Notes: generated by a model from the sequence alone, not told the origin. A stretch of DNA of 64,000 nucleotides from Granulicella arctica (GCF_025685605.1 NZ_JAGTUT010000001.1:2914001-2978000), one strand, 5' to 3'. Counted from the stretch's first letter, positions 39,589-48,650 are shown. Program-made: numbers and translations.

Positions 39589-39603
39589 GATCTCCTCCAA
39601 TCT

Positions 39604-39855
39604 TTAGAGTTCGTTGCACGCATGGCACGAAAGGCAATGCTGGGCGAAAGCATCCCACTCCTCGATCCCAGCGAACGCATCGTTCTCATAATGCACGAAG
39701 TCCTCTGGACGAATGAACTCAAATGAATCGGGGTGAGCGTCAGCGAACGCTTTCAAGAGGATCATGCCTTGTGGACAAGCGGGCAAGGGGAAATCCTCAA
39801 GAGGGATGGGCTGCCACTGCGCCTCGAACTCTGCCTGCGTCACTTCGGCCTTCAT
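39604..39855 (-). CDS. Small protein of unknown function beside the SRAP gene
   Basis: An 83-residue protein from ATG 39855, which has GGAGGGAGAGCG directly upstream; the longer frame to 39918 is less likely. Acidic and aromatic (AQWQPIPLEDFPLPACPQGM, FIRPEDFVHYENDAFAGIEE), ending HCLSCHACNEL with three Cys and two His that could bind a metal. It is upstream of and co-directional with the SRAP gene (15 bp apart) and divergent from umuD, so it may be a damage-response gene. No family recognised. Confidence 0.55.
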   Translation of the reverse strand: MKAEVTQAEFEAQWQPIPLEDFPLPACPQGMILLKAFADAHPDSFEFIRPEDFVHYENDAFAGIEEWDAFAQHCLSCHACNEL

Positions 39856-39943
39856 CGCTCTCCCTCCTCCCCAAAGAAGCCACCCAATTATCTTACTTCG
39901 CTTTTCCTTCGCCTTCAATGCTATACCTGTGGTGAGGGTACGA

Positions 39944-40369
39944 ATGAGCCTGGAACTGGTGGATTGGGCCGCAGATTGGCCGATGGTGCTGCCGTACTTC
40001 GATGGAACCGTGCCTGCGGGGTTCCCAAGCCCGGCAGAAGACTATCTGGGAACGCCGCTCGATCTTCACGACTTCCTGATTGAGAACAAAGCAGCTACGT
40101 TCCTCATGCGCGTCGATGGCGACTCGATGAAGGACGCTGGGATACTCGACGGTGATCTCCTGGTCGTGGATCGGGCGGCACATCCTGAGAACGGCTGCGT
40201 GGTCATCGTCGCCCTCATTGGGGAGTACACGGTGAAACGCTTGCGTTGTGGACGGGACTGCGTTTGGCTCGAACCGGCGAATCCTCTCTACAAAGCTGTC
40301 CGTGTTTCCCTGGGTGAGGATCTGCACGTCTTCGGCGTTGTCAAACACGCTATTCACACCCTGCGCTAA
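39944..40369 (+). CDS. umuD: UmuD-like translesion polymerase accessory protease
   Basis: A 141-residue S24 peptidase from ATG 39944. The self-cleavage site is A25-G26 (in VPAGFPSPAED), the nucleophile is Ser61 in VDGDSM and the general base Lys98 in YTVKRL; these are one residue off the E. coli positions (24-25, 60, 97). There is no LexA-type DNA-binding domain. After RecA-stimulated cleavage the product activates UmuC. The umuC gene starts 4 bp downstream. A longer in-frame extension to 39764 has no support. Confidence 0.9.
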   Translation: MSLELVDWAADWPMVLPYFDGTVPAGFPSPAEDYLGTPLDLHDFLIENKAATFLMRVDGDSMKDAGILDGDLLVVDRAAHPENGCVVIVALIGEYTVKRLRCGRDCVWLEPANPLYKAVRVSLGEDLHVFGVVKHAIHTLR

Positions 40370-40373
40370 CCCG

Positions 40374-41645
40374 ATGGACGAAGTCTTCGGCCTCATTGAC
40401 TGCAACAACTTCTATGTCTCCTGCGAGCGCGTTTTCCGGCCCGATCTCGAAGGCAACCCGGTCATTGTGCTCTCGAATAATGATGGAAATGCGAGCAGGC
40501 GCAGTAATGAAATAAAGCCGTGGATTGCGATGGGAGACCCGGCTTTCAAGATTCGGGACATCATCAAGCGCGAGAATGTTACCGTGTTTAGCTCAAATTA
40601 TGCGCTTTACGGCAGTTTGTCGGCCAAAGTCTCGTCCGTTTTGCTCTCCATGGTGCCGACGATTGAGAACTATTCGATTGATGAAAGCTTCCTGAACCTG
40701 GGCGAGTTCCGCGAAAGGGAAGTGGAGCCTCTTGCGCGGGAGCTGCGCGAGCGCGTCCAACGCTGGGTTGGTATTCCAACCTGTGTCGGCATCGCTCCGA
40801 CGAAGACGCTGGCGAAGGTGGCCAATTTCCTTGCGAAGAAACGTCCGCAGTATCGCGGCGTCTGCGATCTGCGTTCCAGTCAGGTGCGGGCTGATCTGCT
40901 TTCAACCGTGCCGGTCGCTGAGGTCTGGGGGATCGGCGCGGCGTCGGCGGCGAAGCTCGCCAAGATCGGAGTCCAGACGGCCGCCGATCTCGCCGCACTC
41001 GACCCGGACAATGCGCGGGCTTTGATGACGGTGACCGGGGGCCGCACGGTCTATGAGTTGCGCGGGATCTCCTGCCTGCCGCTGGAGCTGATGGAGCCGA
41101 CCAGGAAGGGAATTGCCGTTACGCGCAGCTTCGGAGCTCCGGTCACGTCCTGGCCGCAGATGCGCGAGGCCATCGCAAGCTACGCGACACGGGCGGCGGA
41201 GAAGATGCGCCGGTACAAGGTCGCCGCTGAAAACATCTTCGTCTTCATGCACACCAACACCTTCAACAATGATCCGTTTTACTCGAATGGAGCTTCGGCA
41301 CGATTGACCGAGACGACCAACGACACCGGGGAAGTGGTCGCCCTGGCCGTGCGCCTGGGTGAACGGCTCTGGCGCGACGGCTTCCGCTATTCGAAATGCG
41401 GCGTGATGATTACGGAACTGATGCCTGAAACCATCCGGCAACCGGCCCTCTGGTGCGAACTGGACCGCGAGAAGAGAGAGCGGGCCTGGAGAGCCATGGA
41501 CAAGCTCAACGCGACCCTCGGGCGCGATACCGTCCGCATCCTCGGTGCCGGTCCCAAGAATGCGGCCTGGAGGCTCAGGGCGGAGCATCGCTCGCCTCGG
41601 TGGACGACCCGATGGGATGAACTGCCGAGAGTTCGGGCAAATTAA
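40374..41645 (+). CDS. umuC: Y-family DNA polymerase UmuC
   Basis: A 423-residue translesion DNA polymerase (Pol V catalytic subunit). It shows the N-terminal metal Asp in LIDCNNFYVSCERVF, the steric-gate region, the YSIDESFLNL catalytic motif and GIAPTKTLAKVANFLAKK. HhH motifs follow (AEVWGIGAASAAKLAKIGV), then the little-finger domain and the UmuC C-terminal domain (SPRWTTRWDELPRV). The nucleotide-binding loop reads NDGNASRRSNE where relatives usually have NDGCVVARSNE, a local deviation to check. Forms an operon with umuD. Confidence 0.92.
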   Translation: MDEVFGLIDCNNFYVSCERVFRPDLEGNPVIVLSNNDGNASRRSNEIKPWIAMGDPAFKIRDIIKRENVTVFSSNYALYGSLSAKVSSVLLSMVPTIENYSIDESFLNLGEFREREVEPLARELRERVQRWVGIPTCVGIAPTKTLAKVANFLAKKRPQYRGVCDLRSSQVRADLLSTVPVAEVWGIGAASAAKLAKIGVQTAADLAALDPDNARALMTVTGGRTVYELRGISCLPLELMEPTRKGIAVTRSFGAPVTSWPQMREAIASYATRAAEKMRRYKVAAENIFVFMHTNTFNNDPFYSNGASARLTETTNDTGEVVALAVRLGERLWRDGFRYSKCGVMITELMPETIRQPALWCELDREKRERAWRAMDKLNATLGRDTVRILGAGPKNAAWRLRAEHRSPRWTTRWDELPRVRAN

Positions 41646-41648
41646 TAA

Positions 41649-41676
41649 ACGGATAAACGTATATCCATTTATCCGT
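41649..41676. terminator. Hairpin downstream of umuC
   Basis: ACGGATAAA (41649-41657) pairs with TTTATCCGT (41668-41676) across a 10-nt loop, 3 bp after the umuC stop. AT-rich, so weak as a terminator; a related TTATCCGTTTATGCGGAT hairpin is at 48727-48744. Confidence 0.4.
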
Positions 41677-42040
41677 ATGGCCCGGTAAAGGGTTAGCTGG
41701 CTGGTCGCGGACAGAAGCAAAGTGGTTTTGGGCCTAACGCAGTCGTATGGACGAGCAAATATGCTTGTCTTCTTCCTTTTGAGGCCCTGATTCGATCAAG
41801 CTTGATGCAATTGTTGCGAGGCAGGATAGGCAAATCAGATCTTGTGAACCGTCTTGCTTGCGTCGGGTAAGAGGTTTCGCAGGCGCTAGAGTGGACATGG
41901 CTGAAGTCCTCCGGAGCGGAGTGTACTTCCTCCCTCACCCACTTACTGGTCCTTTCTATACACATTCAATGAGATTGAACAATGTAAGCTATGTGGATTA
42001 GACGACATTGCCCGCTTTCTTCGACCATCGAGGTGCCTGC
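41677..42040. other. 364-bp region without genes
   Basis: No credible ORF, RNA or repeat was recognised between umuC and the Crp/Fnr gene. It should hold the promoter of the regulator. Confidence 0.4.
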
Positions 42041-42793
42041 ATGAAACCTTCAGCAACGGTCGCCTTCGATCCGGCAGTCTTTTTAGCCACAGCAGGTCTT
42101 GGTCGGCGAATCGTAGAAATACCAACAGCAGGGGTCTTCTTCTCTCAGGGAGATTCTGCGAACCACGTTTTCTACATACAGACAGGCCGCGCGAAATTGA
42201 CGGTGGTCTCTGGAGCTGGCAAAGAGGCCACCATCACGCTTCTATCTGCTGGCGACTTCGTTGGCGAAGAGTCTGTGGCCGCCATCATCGGGCGTCACAT
42301 GGCAACCGCTAGCGCCGTGACCATGTGCAGCGTTCTCAAAATTAGCAGAGATGAGATGCTGCGCGTCATGCATGACGAGAATGCTTTTTCAGATATGTTC
42401 CTCTCCTTTCTGGTCTCCCGCAGTATGCGGATTCAAGCCGATTTAGTGGATCAGCTCTTCAATTCGAGCGAGAGGCGTTTAGCCCGGATCTTGCTGCTGA
42501 TGGCGGAATTCGGACAACCTGGCGAACCCGAGAAGTTGATTCCGAGGATTTCGCAGGAGACGCTAGCCGACATGATCGGAACCACTCGATCACGCGTCAG
42601 TTTCTTCATGAACCGTTTTCGGAGCCTAGGCTTCATCGAGTACAACGGCAGAATCCACGTACACAAGTCTTTGCTGAACGTGGTTCTTCATGACCAGAAG
42701 TTCGAGCACAATGCAGCCCTCCTTAGCAATGACAACGAGAAGAGAATCAAGGGCAGGAAAGCGCCTAGAAAATCGACGGCGTCTGAAGCCTAG
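42041..42793 (+). CDS. Crp/Fnr-family transcription regulator
   Basis: A 250-residue regulator. Residues ~25-125 form the cyclic-nucleotide-binding-type beta-roll (FFSQGDSANHVFYIQTGRAK, ATITLLSAGDFVGEES), without the cAMP-contacting Arg of E. coli Crp and without Fnr cysteines. Residues ~135-220 form the dimer helix and a winged helix with HTH ISQETLADMIGTTRSRVSFF. The effector is unknown. ATG 42041 is preferred to 42008 because it keeps the family length. It is the first of three Crp/Fnr-like genes in the island; a response regulator is convergent with it. Confidence 0.85.
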   Translation: MKPSATVAFDPAVFLATAGLGRRIVEIPTAGVFFSQGDSANHVFYIQTGRAKLTVVSGAGKEATITLLSAGDFVGEESVAAIIGRHMATASAVTMCSVLKISRDEMLRVMHDENAFSDMFLSFLVSRSMRIQADLVDQLFNSSERRLARILLLMAEFGQPGEPEKLIPRISQETLADMIGTTRSRVSFFMNRFRSLGFIEYNGRIHVHKSLLNVVLHDQKFEHNAALLSNDNEKRIKGRKAPRKSTASEA

Positions 42794-42815
42794 ACGGAAG
42801 TCTCTAGGCAGTGAT

Positions 42816-43661
42816 TCACGCTAGAACTGGCTCAGCGTCGATCTTTGATTCCGCAACGTAGCCTGTCATGGCCTGGGCGAGCTGGGAGTCGACTTCATCC
42901 GCGATAGCCATCACTGCCACCAGAACCAAGCTGAAATTCACGCGATGGAGATTATTCTGCAACGTTTGGAAGATGCTGACCTGCAACATGCGCGATTCTT
43001 CAACCATCATTGCGGCGGTATAGCCCTGTTCCCTCCGCAATAATCCATGCTCCGCAGCGGCAGGGGAGACCTGCGCGCGGCTGCCCAAAGCAAGGGGGTT
43101 TCGCAGTCGGAAGACCAAATCGGCGAAGAGTTGCGGCAAATGAGCTGTCCGTGTGGCTCTATCCAGGTCGATTGAAAGAACGTGCCGATCAGCGTCAACG
43201 CGGGTCAGCCAGTCCTCAATTGTTGATGGTGTCTCTTCTTCCAGAATCGTCGCGATGCTCGTCATGACGCGGGTGGAACCTGGCCCACTCTTCAATTTCT
43301 CCCGAATCAATGCCACGAGGTTACCTACCGCAGCAGGTTTTACAAGGATGTCGTCGGTTTGCGCCAAAATTGCCGCTGCGGCCGCCTTCATTTCGGGATG
43401 AGCGCTGAAAATGATGGTCACGGCCTTGGGATTTGCGTGGCGCATCGCACTGACCACCGTCAGACCATCACCATTGTTAGGCATGTGCAGATCACTGACC
43501 AGAACATCAAATGTTTCAGAGCCGATGAGCTTGATCGCCTCGTTGACATTCTCGGCGCATCGCACTTCGAAGTTGCCGTGCTCAAGAATCAGGCTGACTG
43601 TCTGACGCAACATGGGATCGTCGTCGACAAGGAGCAATCGTGTTTTAGCCTTCCCGGTCAT
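42816..43661 (-). CDS. Response regulator with a C-terminal RsbR/sensor-like helical domain
   Basis: A 281-residue protein. Residues 1-120 are a receiver domain: acidic pair in LLVDDDP, phospho-acceptor Asp57 in LVSDLHMP, Thr/Ser in IIFSAHP and the Lys in ILVKPAA. Residues ~140-281 are all-helical (EDWLTRVDADRHVLSIDLDR, LPQLFADLVFRLRNPL, FQTLQNNLHRVNFSLVLVAV) and resemble the RsbRD N-terminal domain of stress-response proteins, not a DNA-binding domain. It probably works through protein contacts. GAGGAGATGCG lies ahead of the start. Confidence 0.8.
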   Translation of the reverse strand: MTGKAKTRLLLVDDDPMLRQTVSLILEHGNFEVRCAENVNEAIKLIGSETFDVLVSDLHMPNNGDGLTVVSAMRHANPKAVTIIFSAHPEMKAAAAAILAQTDDILVKPAAVGNLVALIREKLKSGPGSTRVMTSIATILEEETPSTIEDWLTRVDADRHVLSIDLDRATRTAHLPQLFADLVFRLRNPLALGSRAQVSPAAAEHGLLRREQGYTAAMMVEESRMLQVSIFQTLQNNLHRVNFSLVLVAVMAIADEVDSQLAQAMTGYVAESKIDAEPVLA

Positions 43662-43836
43662 CGCATCTCCTCTGAGGCACCTGTGCCAACCTCAAGCTTG
43701 TCAGAGTGAGATCAAGTATGTTGCCCAAAATTGCACACCTTGCGATCAGCGCAATCGGCCCCCTAAGAGCACCCCAAGACCTAAACGGTTTCTACCGGAG
43801 ATCCGCTTGCGCCATCCCTGGGAGCGTATCGGCGAG

Positions 43837-44514
43837 CTATTGGAGATGATCGCGCACTGTTGCATAGCATTCACAGGAGATACGCTCCAATCCTGAGCGA
43901 TCGAGAATCGTGATTTTGCTGCGGGCGTATTCAATCACTCCCAGACGCTTCAATTTGCCAGCAATAACGGTAACGGTCGAGCGCCGGGCTCCGATCATCT
44001 CGGCTAAATCATCGTGAGAGAAGGGCAGGATCCGGTCGACGTTTCGATCCGCACAAAGCAAAAGCCACCGGGAGAGGCGCTGCTGGGTTGAATGACGCGA
44101 ATTGCAGCCTGCGGTTTGGGCTGCCTGAACAAACAGCGCTTGGTTGCAATGCAGTATGAGGTCCTGAAAAACACCGCAGCGCTTGAATTCCTCTTGAGCC
44201 ATAGGTGTTTGAGTGGCGTAGCCGTAACCTGCAACGCGCATAAAGACGCGGTTGGGACTCTTCTTGAATCCCAGGAGAGCCGACGTTCCCAACACCGACT
44301 CGATTCCAGCTAAAGCGATTTCTACTCCCCCACCATCATGGAAGCACGTCGTCATTGAGGCGACGCCATCCTCAACGAAGACAAGCTCGTCTACGCGCCG
44401 CCCTGGAATCTCGATCTCGTGTTTCGCGGGCAACTCGACACGACGGAGCTCCAACCGAGCAATCGTTTTCGGATCAAATCTATGAAGTAAGCCGTTTCTG
44501 AATGGTCCGTTCAT
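43837..44514 (-). CDS. Crp/Fnr-like regulator, short type
   Basis: A 225-residue protein. An N-terminal beta-roll (HEIEIPGRRVDELVFVEDGV) is followed by a dimer helix (FVQAAQTAGCNSRHSTQQRL, SRWLLLCADR) and an HTH (FSHDDLAEMIGARRSTVTVI). It is closely similar to the regulator at 59082-59798 (shared RLARWLLLCADRN-like block, TAGCN.RHS, ISCECYA.VRDHL end), so the two are paralogs. These 'SRWLLLCADR' regulators are common in soil Acidobacteria and Proteobacteria and usually lack cAMP-binding residues. Confidence 0.85.
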   Translation of the reverse strand: MNGPFRNGLLHRFDPKTIARLELRRVELPAKHEIEIPGRRVDELVFVEDGVASMTTCFHDGGGVEIALAGIESVLGTSALLGFKKSPNRVFMRVAGYGYATQTPMAQEEFKRCGVFQDLILHCNQALFVQAAQTAGCNSRHSTQQRLSRWLLLCADRNVDRILPFSHDDLAEMIGARRSTVTVIAGKLKRLGVIEYARSKITILDRSGLERISCECYATVRDHLQ

Positions 44515-44641
44515 ATCCTCGCCTTCTTGCCTTTGCTGATATCGGGCCGCCGATGTAGATGTGGCAGTACGTCGGAGACAACCCGTTACCTCTGGTTCAG
44601 CATATGATGAGAAGGCTTTTAGACATCATGGAGATTGAACA

Positions 44642-45241
44642 ATGGCATTGAAGACAGTTTTGATCGACGAATTGCGCGATATGTACAGCGCTGAAAACCA
44701 ACTGGTGAAGGCTCTCCCTAAGCTCGCGAAGGGCTCGAAGAACCCGAAGCTTAAGTCCATCTTCACCGCCCACCTCGCCGAGACCAAGGGCCAGGTCGAG
44801 CGTTTGAAAAAGGTGTTTGCCGAACTGGGCGAAAAGCCGACCGGCCAACACTGCAACGGGATGGAAGGAGTGATCGAAGAGGGCAAGGACGCCCTGGAGA
44901 AGGACGAAGAGGGCTCCTCTTTCGAAGCTGGGCTCATCGGAGCCGCGCTCCGCACCGAGCACTACGAGATCGCGGGTTATGAGGCCTGCATCTCGATGGC
45001 GACCGCCCTTGCAATGCCGAAGATCGTCAAACTCTTGAACTCCAACCTCAAAGAAGAGCTGGCCGCAGCCAAGAAGATCACCGCTGCTGGCGCTCCGATC
45101 ATGAAGCTGAGCGCGAAAGAGCCTGAAACTCCGAAGGAACCGAAGTCAGGCAAAGAGAAGTATTCGGCCAAGAAGAGCAAGGAAGACGAGGCGAAAGCGG
45201 CACCCGATCTCGCCGGTGAACCTGAACCTGCGGCGGTGTAA
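44642..45241 (+). CDS. DUF892 (YciE/YciF-like) ferritin-fold protein with C-terminal tail
   Basis: A 199-residue protein. Residues ~1-160 are DUF892: IDELRDMYSAENQLVKALPK, then LAETKGQVERLKKVF and RTEHYEIAGYEACISMA, a four-helix ferritin-like bundle with conserved Glu and His ligands. The last ~45 residues form a Lys/Pro/Glu-rich tail. Members are linked to osmotic and oxidative stress and some bind iron. A second DUF892 gene lies at 47209-47721. A 10-bp-stem hairpin follows. Confidence 0.85.
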   Translation: MALKTVLIDELRDMYSAENQLVKALPKLAKGSKNPKLKSIFTAHLAETKGQVERLKKVFAELGEKPTGQHCNGMEGVIEEGKDALEKDEEGSSFEAGLIGAALRTEHYEIAGYEACISMATALAMPKIVKLLNSNLKEELAAAKKITAAGAPIMKLSAKEPETPKEPKSGKEKYSAKKSKEDEAKAAPDLAGEPEPAAV

Positions 45242-45257
45242 TCCCTTGGATGGTGTA

Positions 45258-45281
45258 GAGGCCCCGCTTTGGCGGGGCCTC
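45258..45281. terminator. Hairpin between DUF892 gene and convergent gene
   Basis: Perfect 10-bp stem GAGGCCCCGC / GCGGGGCCTC with loop TTTG, 16 bp after the DUF892 stop and 16 bp before the stop of the convergent gene. Confidence 0.75.
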
Positions 45282-45297
45282 TTGACGTTGTGGGCGG

Positions 45298-46065
45298 CTA
45301 GCGGAGCATCGGACTCAGTTGCTCCATCCTCCAAACGGGACCGCCCTCGTAGAGGGCTCCTTCCTCCCGAATGAACGCAGGCGGTTTGCCGTCCTGGAGC
45401 CAGATGTGGAAGTCGGGCGGCTGCTTCCCGATGATGGGTGCAACGACTCCAGTGATGCCGCCGAGTTCGACGTGGAGTGTGAAGTCTGTTGCCTTACGTC
45501 GAAGTGTTCCGACACTGAACGCCGCTGTGCCTGTGGGCTTAATCGAAACGTGGATCAGCCGCGGCTTCTTGCCAGCAACAATGTAAGAAACCTTCGTCTC
45601 TGGGATTGTTGGAGAAATGTTCACGAGCAGGTTTGGCGGGAGCCCGTTCGACACGTCATTTGGCAGATCCATACGCGTTTGAGTGCTGGTTCCGACCTCG
45701 TCACGCCAGATGAGCTCGCCATCCAAGGTGTTGATCAGGAGGTCGATCGGCTTCGGAAACGACGGGCCATGTTGGATGTGGTGATCGGAGATGAGGCGGA
45801 ACACGCCTTTCTGAGAAAAGATCGTCTCATCGTCATCGATCGAGCCGTCGCGAAAGTGGAAGGTCAATCTTGACGTGACCTGAATGCCGCGCACCGTCTG
45901 CGTTGCCTCGCCGGTCGCGATGATCTTTCCGTCTAAAGTCCTTAGCGCCAGGAATCCGTGAGTTGAACCTTGCGGATACCGCACGCGGATGGTCTCTGCG
46001 CTCGCTGTAAAGGCAACCGTTGAAATGAGCAGGGTTGTTCCAAGCCAGATTCGGGAAAAACGCAC
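45298..46065 (-). CDS. Secreted protein of unknown function
   Basis: A 255-residue protein starting at GTG 46065, which is preceded by GAGGACCTAC; an upstream frame extends to 46149. It has a signal peptide (IWLGTTLLISTVAFTASAET) and a mature part rich in beta-strand-like stretches (YPQGSTHGFLALRTLDGKII, QVTSRLTFHFRDGSIDDDET, YIVAGKKPRLIHVSIKPTGT). It ends HIWLQDGKPPAFIREEGALY plus VWRMEQL. Family not recognised, but sequences of this type recur in soil Acidobacteria. It is convergent with the DUF892 gene and divergent from the BON-domain gene. Confidence 0.65.
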   Translation of the reverse strand: MRFSRIWLGTTLLISTVAFTASAETIRVRYPQGSTHGFLALRTLDGKIIATGEATQTVRGIQVTSRLTFHFRDGSIDDDETIFSQKGVFRLISDHHIQHGPSFPKPIDLLINTLDGELIWRDEVGTSTQTRMDLPNDVSNGLPPNLLVNISPTIPETKVSYIVAGKKPRLIHVSIKPTGTAAFSVGTLRRKATDFTLHVELGGITGVVAPIIGKQPPDFHIWLQDGKPPAFIREEGALYEGGPVWRMEQLSPMLR

Positions 46066-46342
46066 GTAGGTCCTCGACTTCGCCGTAGCGGATGTATGGA
46101 TTTTGTTCGTACAGGGTGCGGAGCGGGCTATCTGAATGCTAAAACCCAACTTATATCAGCTTTACTCGCGAACGTCGTCGATTTACGGTGCCGGTGCCAA
46201 GGAGGTCAGAGGTCGCGTTTTGTCCGAGCAATGGACGGCGAAATTTCAAGCCACCTGAACCGGTTGTCCTGCCCGAAACACAACTAAACTGCCCATTCCG
46301 TGTCTGATTTGATAGAGGAAAGAGGAGCCCAGGAGGGGCAAA

Positions 46343-47113
46343 ATGCTGACGAAGACAACGGGTTGGAAGGTATCACTAGCAGCCATCGCTTTAGCAATAT
46401 CTGCTGCACAGATTACGCCGCGCGCGTGGGCCGAAGGCACGCAGAGCGACAGCCGCATACAAGCTGAACTGACGAAATCTCTGAGCAACGCCAAGTTCAA
46501 AGGCGTTCAAGCGAGCGTTCAAAACGGCGTCGTGTCCTTGGCTGGAACTGTGGATGTCTACGGCGCCAAAGAAGACGCCCTAAAGCGGGTTCATAAAATC
46601 AAAGCGGTCACCGCAGTGAAGGATGACTTACAGGTCGGCGGACCCGTGATTCCTGATGAGGTTCTGCAGCGGAAGCTTCAATCGGACAGAATTGGCTACG
46701 GGACAACTGCCTTCAATGCCATTTCGCTCAATGTGGATCATGGAGTCGTGACGCTGGGCGGAACTGCCTATGGTCCTATGGACAAGGATTACGCGCTTGC
46801 AGATGCCAGCTACACGGCGGGAGTGAAGGGTGTCGTTGACAACATCCAGGTTGATCCGGTTTCCATGTTTGATGACAAGATCCGCCTGGCGACGGCGCGC
46901 TCAATCTACGGTTATCCCACGCTCAACAAGTACGCGATCGATCCCGCAAAGCCGATTCGCATCGTCGTTCAAAATGGGAACGTGACCCTCGTCGGCGTTG
47001 TCATCGACAAGGCTGACAAGGAGGTTGCTGGTCTTCGCGCGAACAGCGTGCCCGGCGTGTTCAAGGTCACCAACGACCTCCAGGTCGCTAACGAACGAAT
47101 CCAGCAGGACTGA
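46343..47113 (+). CDS. Secreted BON-domain protein
   Basis: A 256-residue protein with a signal peptide (VSLAAIALAISAAQITPRAWA). It holds three BON domains: residues ~33-95 (IQAELTKSLSN ... VQNGVVSLAGTV), ~105-170 (QRKLQSDRI ... VDHGVVTLGGTA) and ~180-250 (IRLATARSIYG ... VQNGNVTLVGVV), each with the 'GxVxLxGxV' signature. BON domains bind phospholipids, as in OsmY, and respond to osmotic or envelope stress. AGGAGGGG precedes the start and a strong intrinsic terminator follows. Confidence 0.88.
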   Translation: MLTKTTGWKVSLAAIALAISAAQITPRAWAEGTQSDSRIQAELTKSLSNAKFKGVQASVQNGVVSLAGTVDVYGAKEDALKRVHKIKAVTAVKDDLQVGGPVIPDEVLQRKLQSDRIGYGTTAFNAISLNVDHGVVTLGGTAYGPMDKDYALADASYTAGVKGVVDNIQVDPVSMFDDKIRLATARSIYGYPTLNKYAIDPAKPIRIVVQNGNVTLVGVVIDKADKEVAGLRANSVPGVFKVTNDLQVANERIQQD

Positions 47114-47133
47114 AGTCTTTTATAAACATCAAA

Positions 47134-47161
47134 GCCTCCCGCCCCGGACAGGGCGGGAGGC
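47134..47161 (+). terminator. Intrinsic terminator of the BON-domain gene
   Basis: Perfect 11-bp stem GCCTCCCGCCC / GGGCGGGAGGC with a 6-nt loop, followed by TCTATTTTTT. It lies 21 bp after the stop. Confidence 0.92.
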
Positions 47162-47208
47162 TCTATTTTTTGGAAGCACGCTGCGTCTTCGTTTGTCGCG
47201 GCTGTCGC

Positions 47209-47721
47209 CTAAACGGTAGCTGCGACTGCGTTCGCCCGTTGGGAAATCTCTGAAAGGAGATGGTCGGCGTGCTTCTCCTCTGCCAGGGTCTTCTCCAAGG
47301 TGGCCGCGTGGCTGGAAAGACCAAGCTGGATGGCCCAGTCGCGGGCGCTGCCGTACGAAGCTATCTCGTAGTGCTCGATTTTCTGAGCCGTGGCGATCAA
47401 ACCGGCGTCGCGAACAGCACCGGGATCAGTTTCCTTCGTGATGTTTTCACCGGAACCGACGATGGCGGTGAGGATGGGGTCCTTCTTGTCATCCACATCG
47501 CCCTCGTTCACATCCCCGATGAGGTCTTCGAGCCGCGAAACGTGAACCTCTGATTCCTGAAGATGAGATTGAAATGCTTGCTTGAGCTGGAGATCATCAG
47601 CGTGTTCGATCATGTCAGGCAGACCTTTGACGATCTGCTTTTCGGTTGATAGAAGGTAACGGAGTTGGGCCGTATAAAGCTCGCGAAGGCTTTGAAAATC
47701 GTTCGGTGTAATGAGTCCCAT
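47209..47721 (-). CDS. DUF892 ferritin-fold protein (YciE/YciF-like)
   Basis: A 170-residue protein, the standard family length. It shows LRELYTAQLRYLLSTEKQIV, LQESEVHVSRLEDL and AQKIEHYEIASYGSARDWA, with the Glu/His pairs that form the di-metal site, and a C-terminal EEKHADHLLSEI. It is diverged from the DUF892 protein at 44642. GAGGTGAAAC lies before the start. Together with the BON and DUF2188-like proteins it suggests a general stress cluster. Confidence 0.85.
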   Translation of the reverse strand: MGLITPNDFQSLRELYTAQLRYLLSTEKQIVKGLPDMIEHADDLQLKQAFQSHLQESEVHVSRLEDLIGDVNEGDVDDKKDPILTAIVGSGENITKETDPGAVRDAGLIATAQKIEHYEIASYGSARDWAIQLGLSSHAATLEKTLAEEKHADHLLSEISQRANAVAATV

Positions 47722-47901
47722 TTTGTTTCACCTCATTCAGTTTTCGGCATGCTCGTGCTTGCTCTTGAGAAGTGACAAAACGGGGTCAGGTTGTCTAAAA
47801 CGCCCTGATGCTTCGTGAAACCGTGGCCCGGCAGCGGCGAGGACACCTTCCTAAAGGTCCATTGCATCGAACTGCGAGGAATGTACAACCTGGAGGATTC
47901 T

Positions 47902-48120
47902 ATGGCCAATGTGTTCGTGGAAGCGCGTCCCAAAGGGCGTCCAGAAGGATCGGCGATCGAAGGTTACGTCGTCGAGGATCACACCGAAAACGTGCTCGGC
48001 TCGTTCAATACGCAAGAGGAAGCTATCGCCTGGGCTAAAGCGCATCATCATTCTCCCGTAGTGGCTCGCGTGCGTTATCTGAACGACAAAAAGAAGCCGG
48101 ATCACTGGCGATCGGCCTGA
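47902..48120 (+). CDS. Small DUF2188-like protein
   Basis: A 72-residue protein from ATG 47902, with GGAGGATTCT upstream. It is built like DUF2188: VFVEARPKGRPEG, GYVVEDHTENVLGSFNTQEE then AIAWAKAHHHSPVVARVRYL. Members are small, basic at the end (NDKKKPDHWRSA) and found near stress genes; biochemical function is unknown. The longer frame from 47815 has no ribosome binding site. Confidence 0.7.
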   Translation: MANVFVEARPKGRPEGSAIEGYVVEDHTENVLGSFNTQEEAIAWAKAHHHSPVVARVRYLNDKKKPDHWRSA

Positions 48121-48449
48121 AACGGCTAACGCACTCAAACAGCCCTTCCCCGAGGTATTACCGAGCAGCTTTGCGAGTCAGACGGCTCCGCGCGGGTTGA
48201 ATCGTACGATACAGCCAGGATCGCATTTGACCCGAAGGGACATCTGGACGATCTCAGAGGGAAGGGAAGTGATCAGGCTGGGTTCGGATGACGGCCCTCT
48301 TAGGCGCACAGACTGGCAAAATCGACTTCCGCTCGTTTGGCTCGATGCTATTCTTTCCTCACCGAAGCAGAGAACTGTTGGCCCTGTACTAAACCGTTCG
48401 GTCCGCGACTCGATCTCGCCGGTAATTTTGAACGACCAAAGGACAAGAC
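48121..48449. other. 329-bp region upstream of the cold-shock gene
   Basis: No credible ORF. Cold-shock genes often have long structured leaders, and this gap may contain one, but no recognisable cold box was identified. Confidence 0.35.
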
Positions 48450-48650
48450 ATGGAGCAGGGAACAGTGAAGTGGTTCAACGATGCCAAGGGGTTTGGCTTT
48501 ATCAGCCGTGAGAATGGCGAAGACGTATTCGCGCACTACTCAGCGATCGTCTCCAGCGGCTTCAAGAGCCTTCAAGAAGGACAGGCCGTACAGTTCAACG
48601 TGGTCAAGGGACCCAAGGGCTGGCAGGCTGCAGATATCCAGCCGCTCTAG
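48450..48650 (+). CDS. Cold-shock protein (CspA family)
   Basis: A 66-residue single CSD protein. It carries RNP1 KGFGFISRE and RNP2 DVFAHYSAI, with the N-terminal GTVKWFND. It binds single-stranded RNA or DNA as an RNA chaperone. GGACAAGAC is the only purine-rich stretch ahead of the start. A second family member lies at 60008. Confidence 0.94.
   Translation: MEQGTVKWFNDAKGFGFISRENGEDVFAHYSAIVSSGFKSLQEGQAVQFNVVKGPKGWQAADIQPL

Noticed and set aside
48197..48511. 104-residue frame upstream of the cold-shock gene
   Set aside because: Overlaps the cold-shock gene in another frame and lacks a ribosome binding site.
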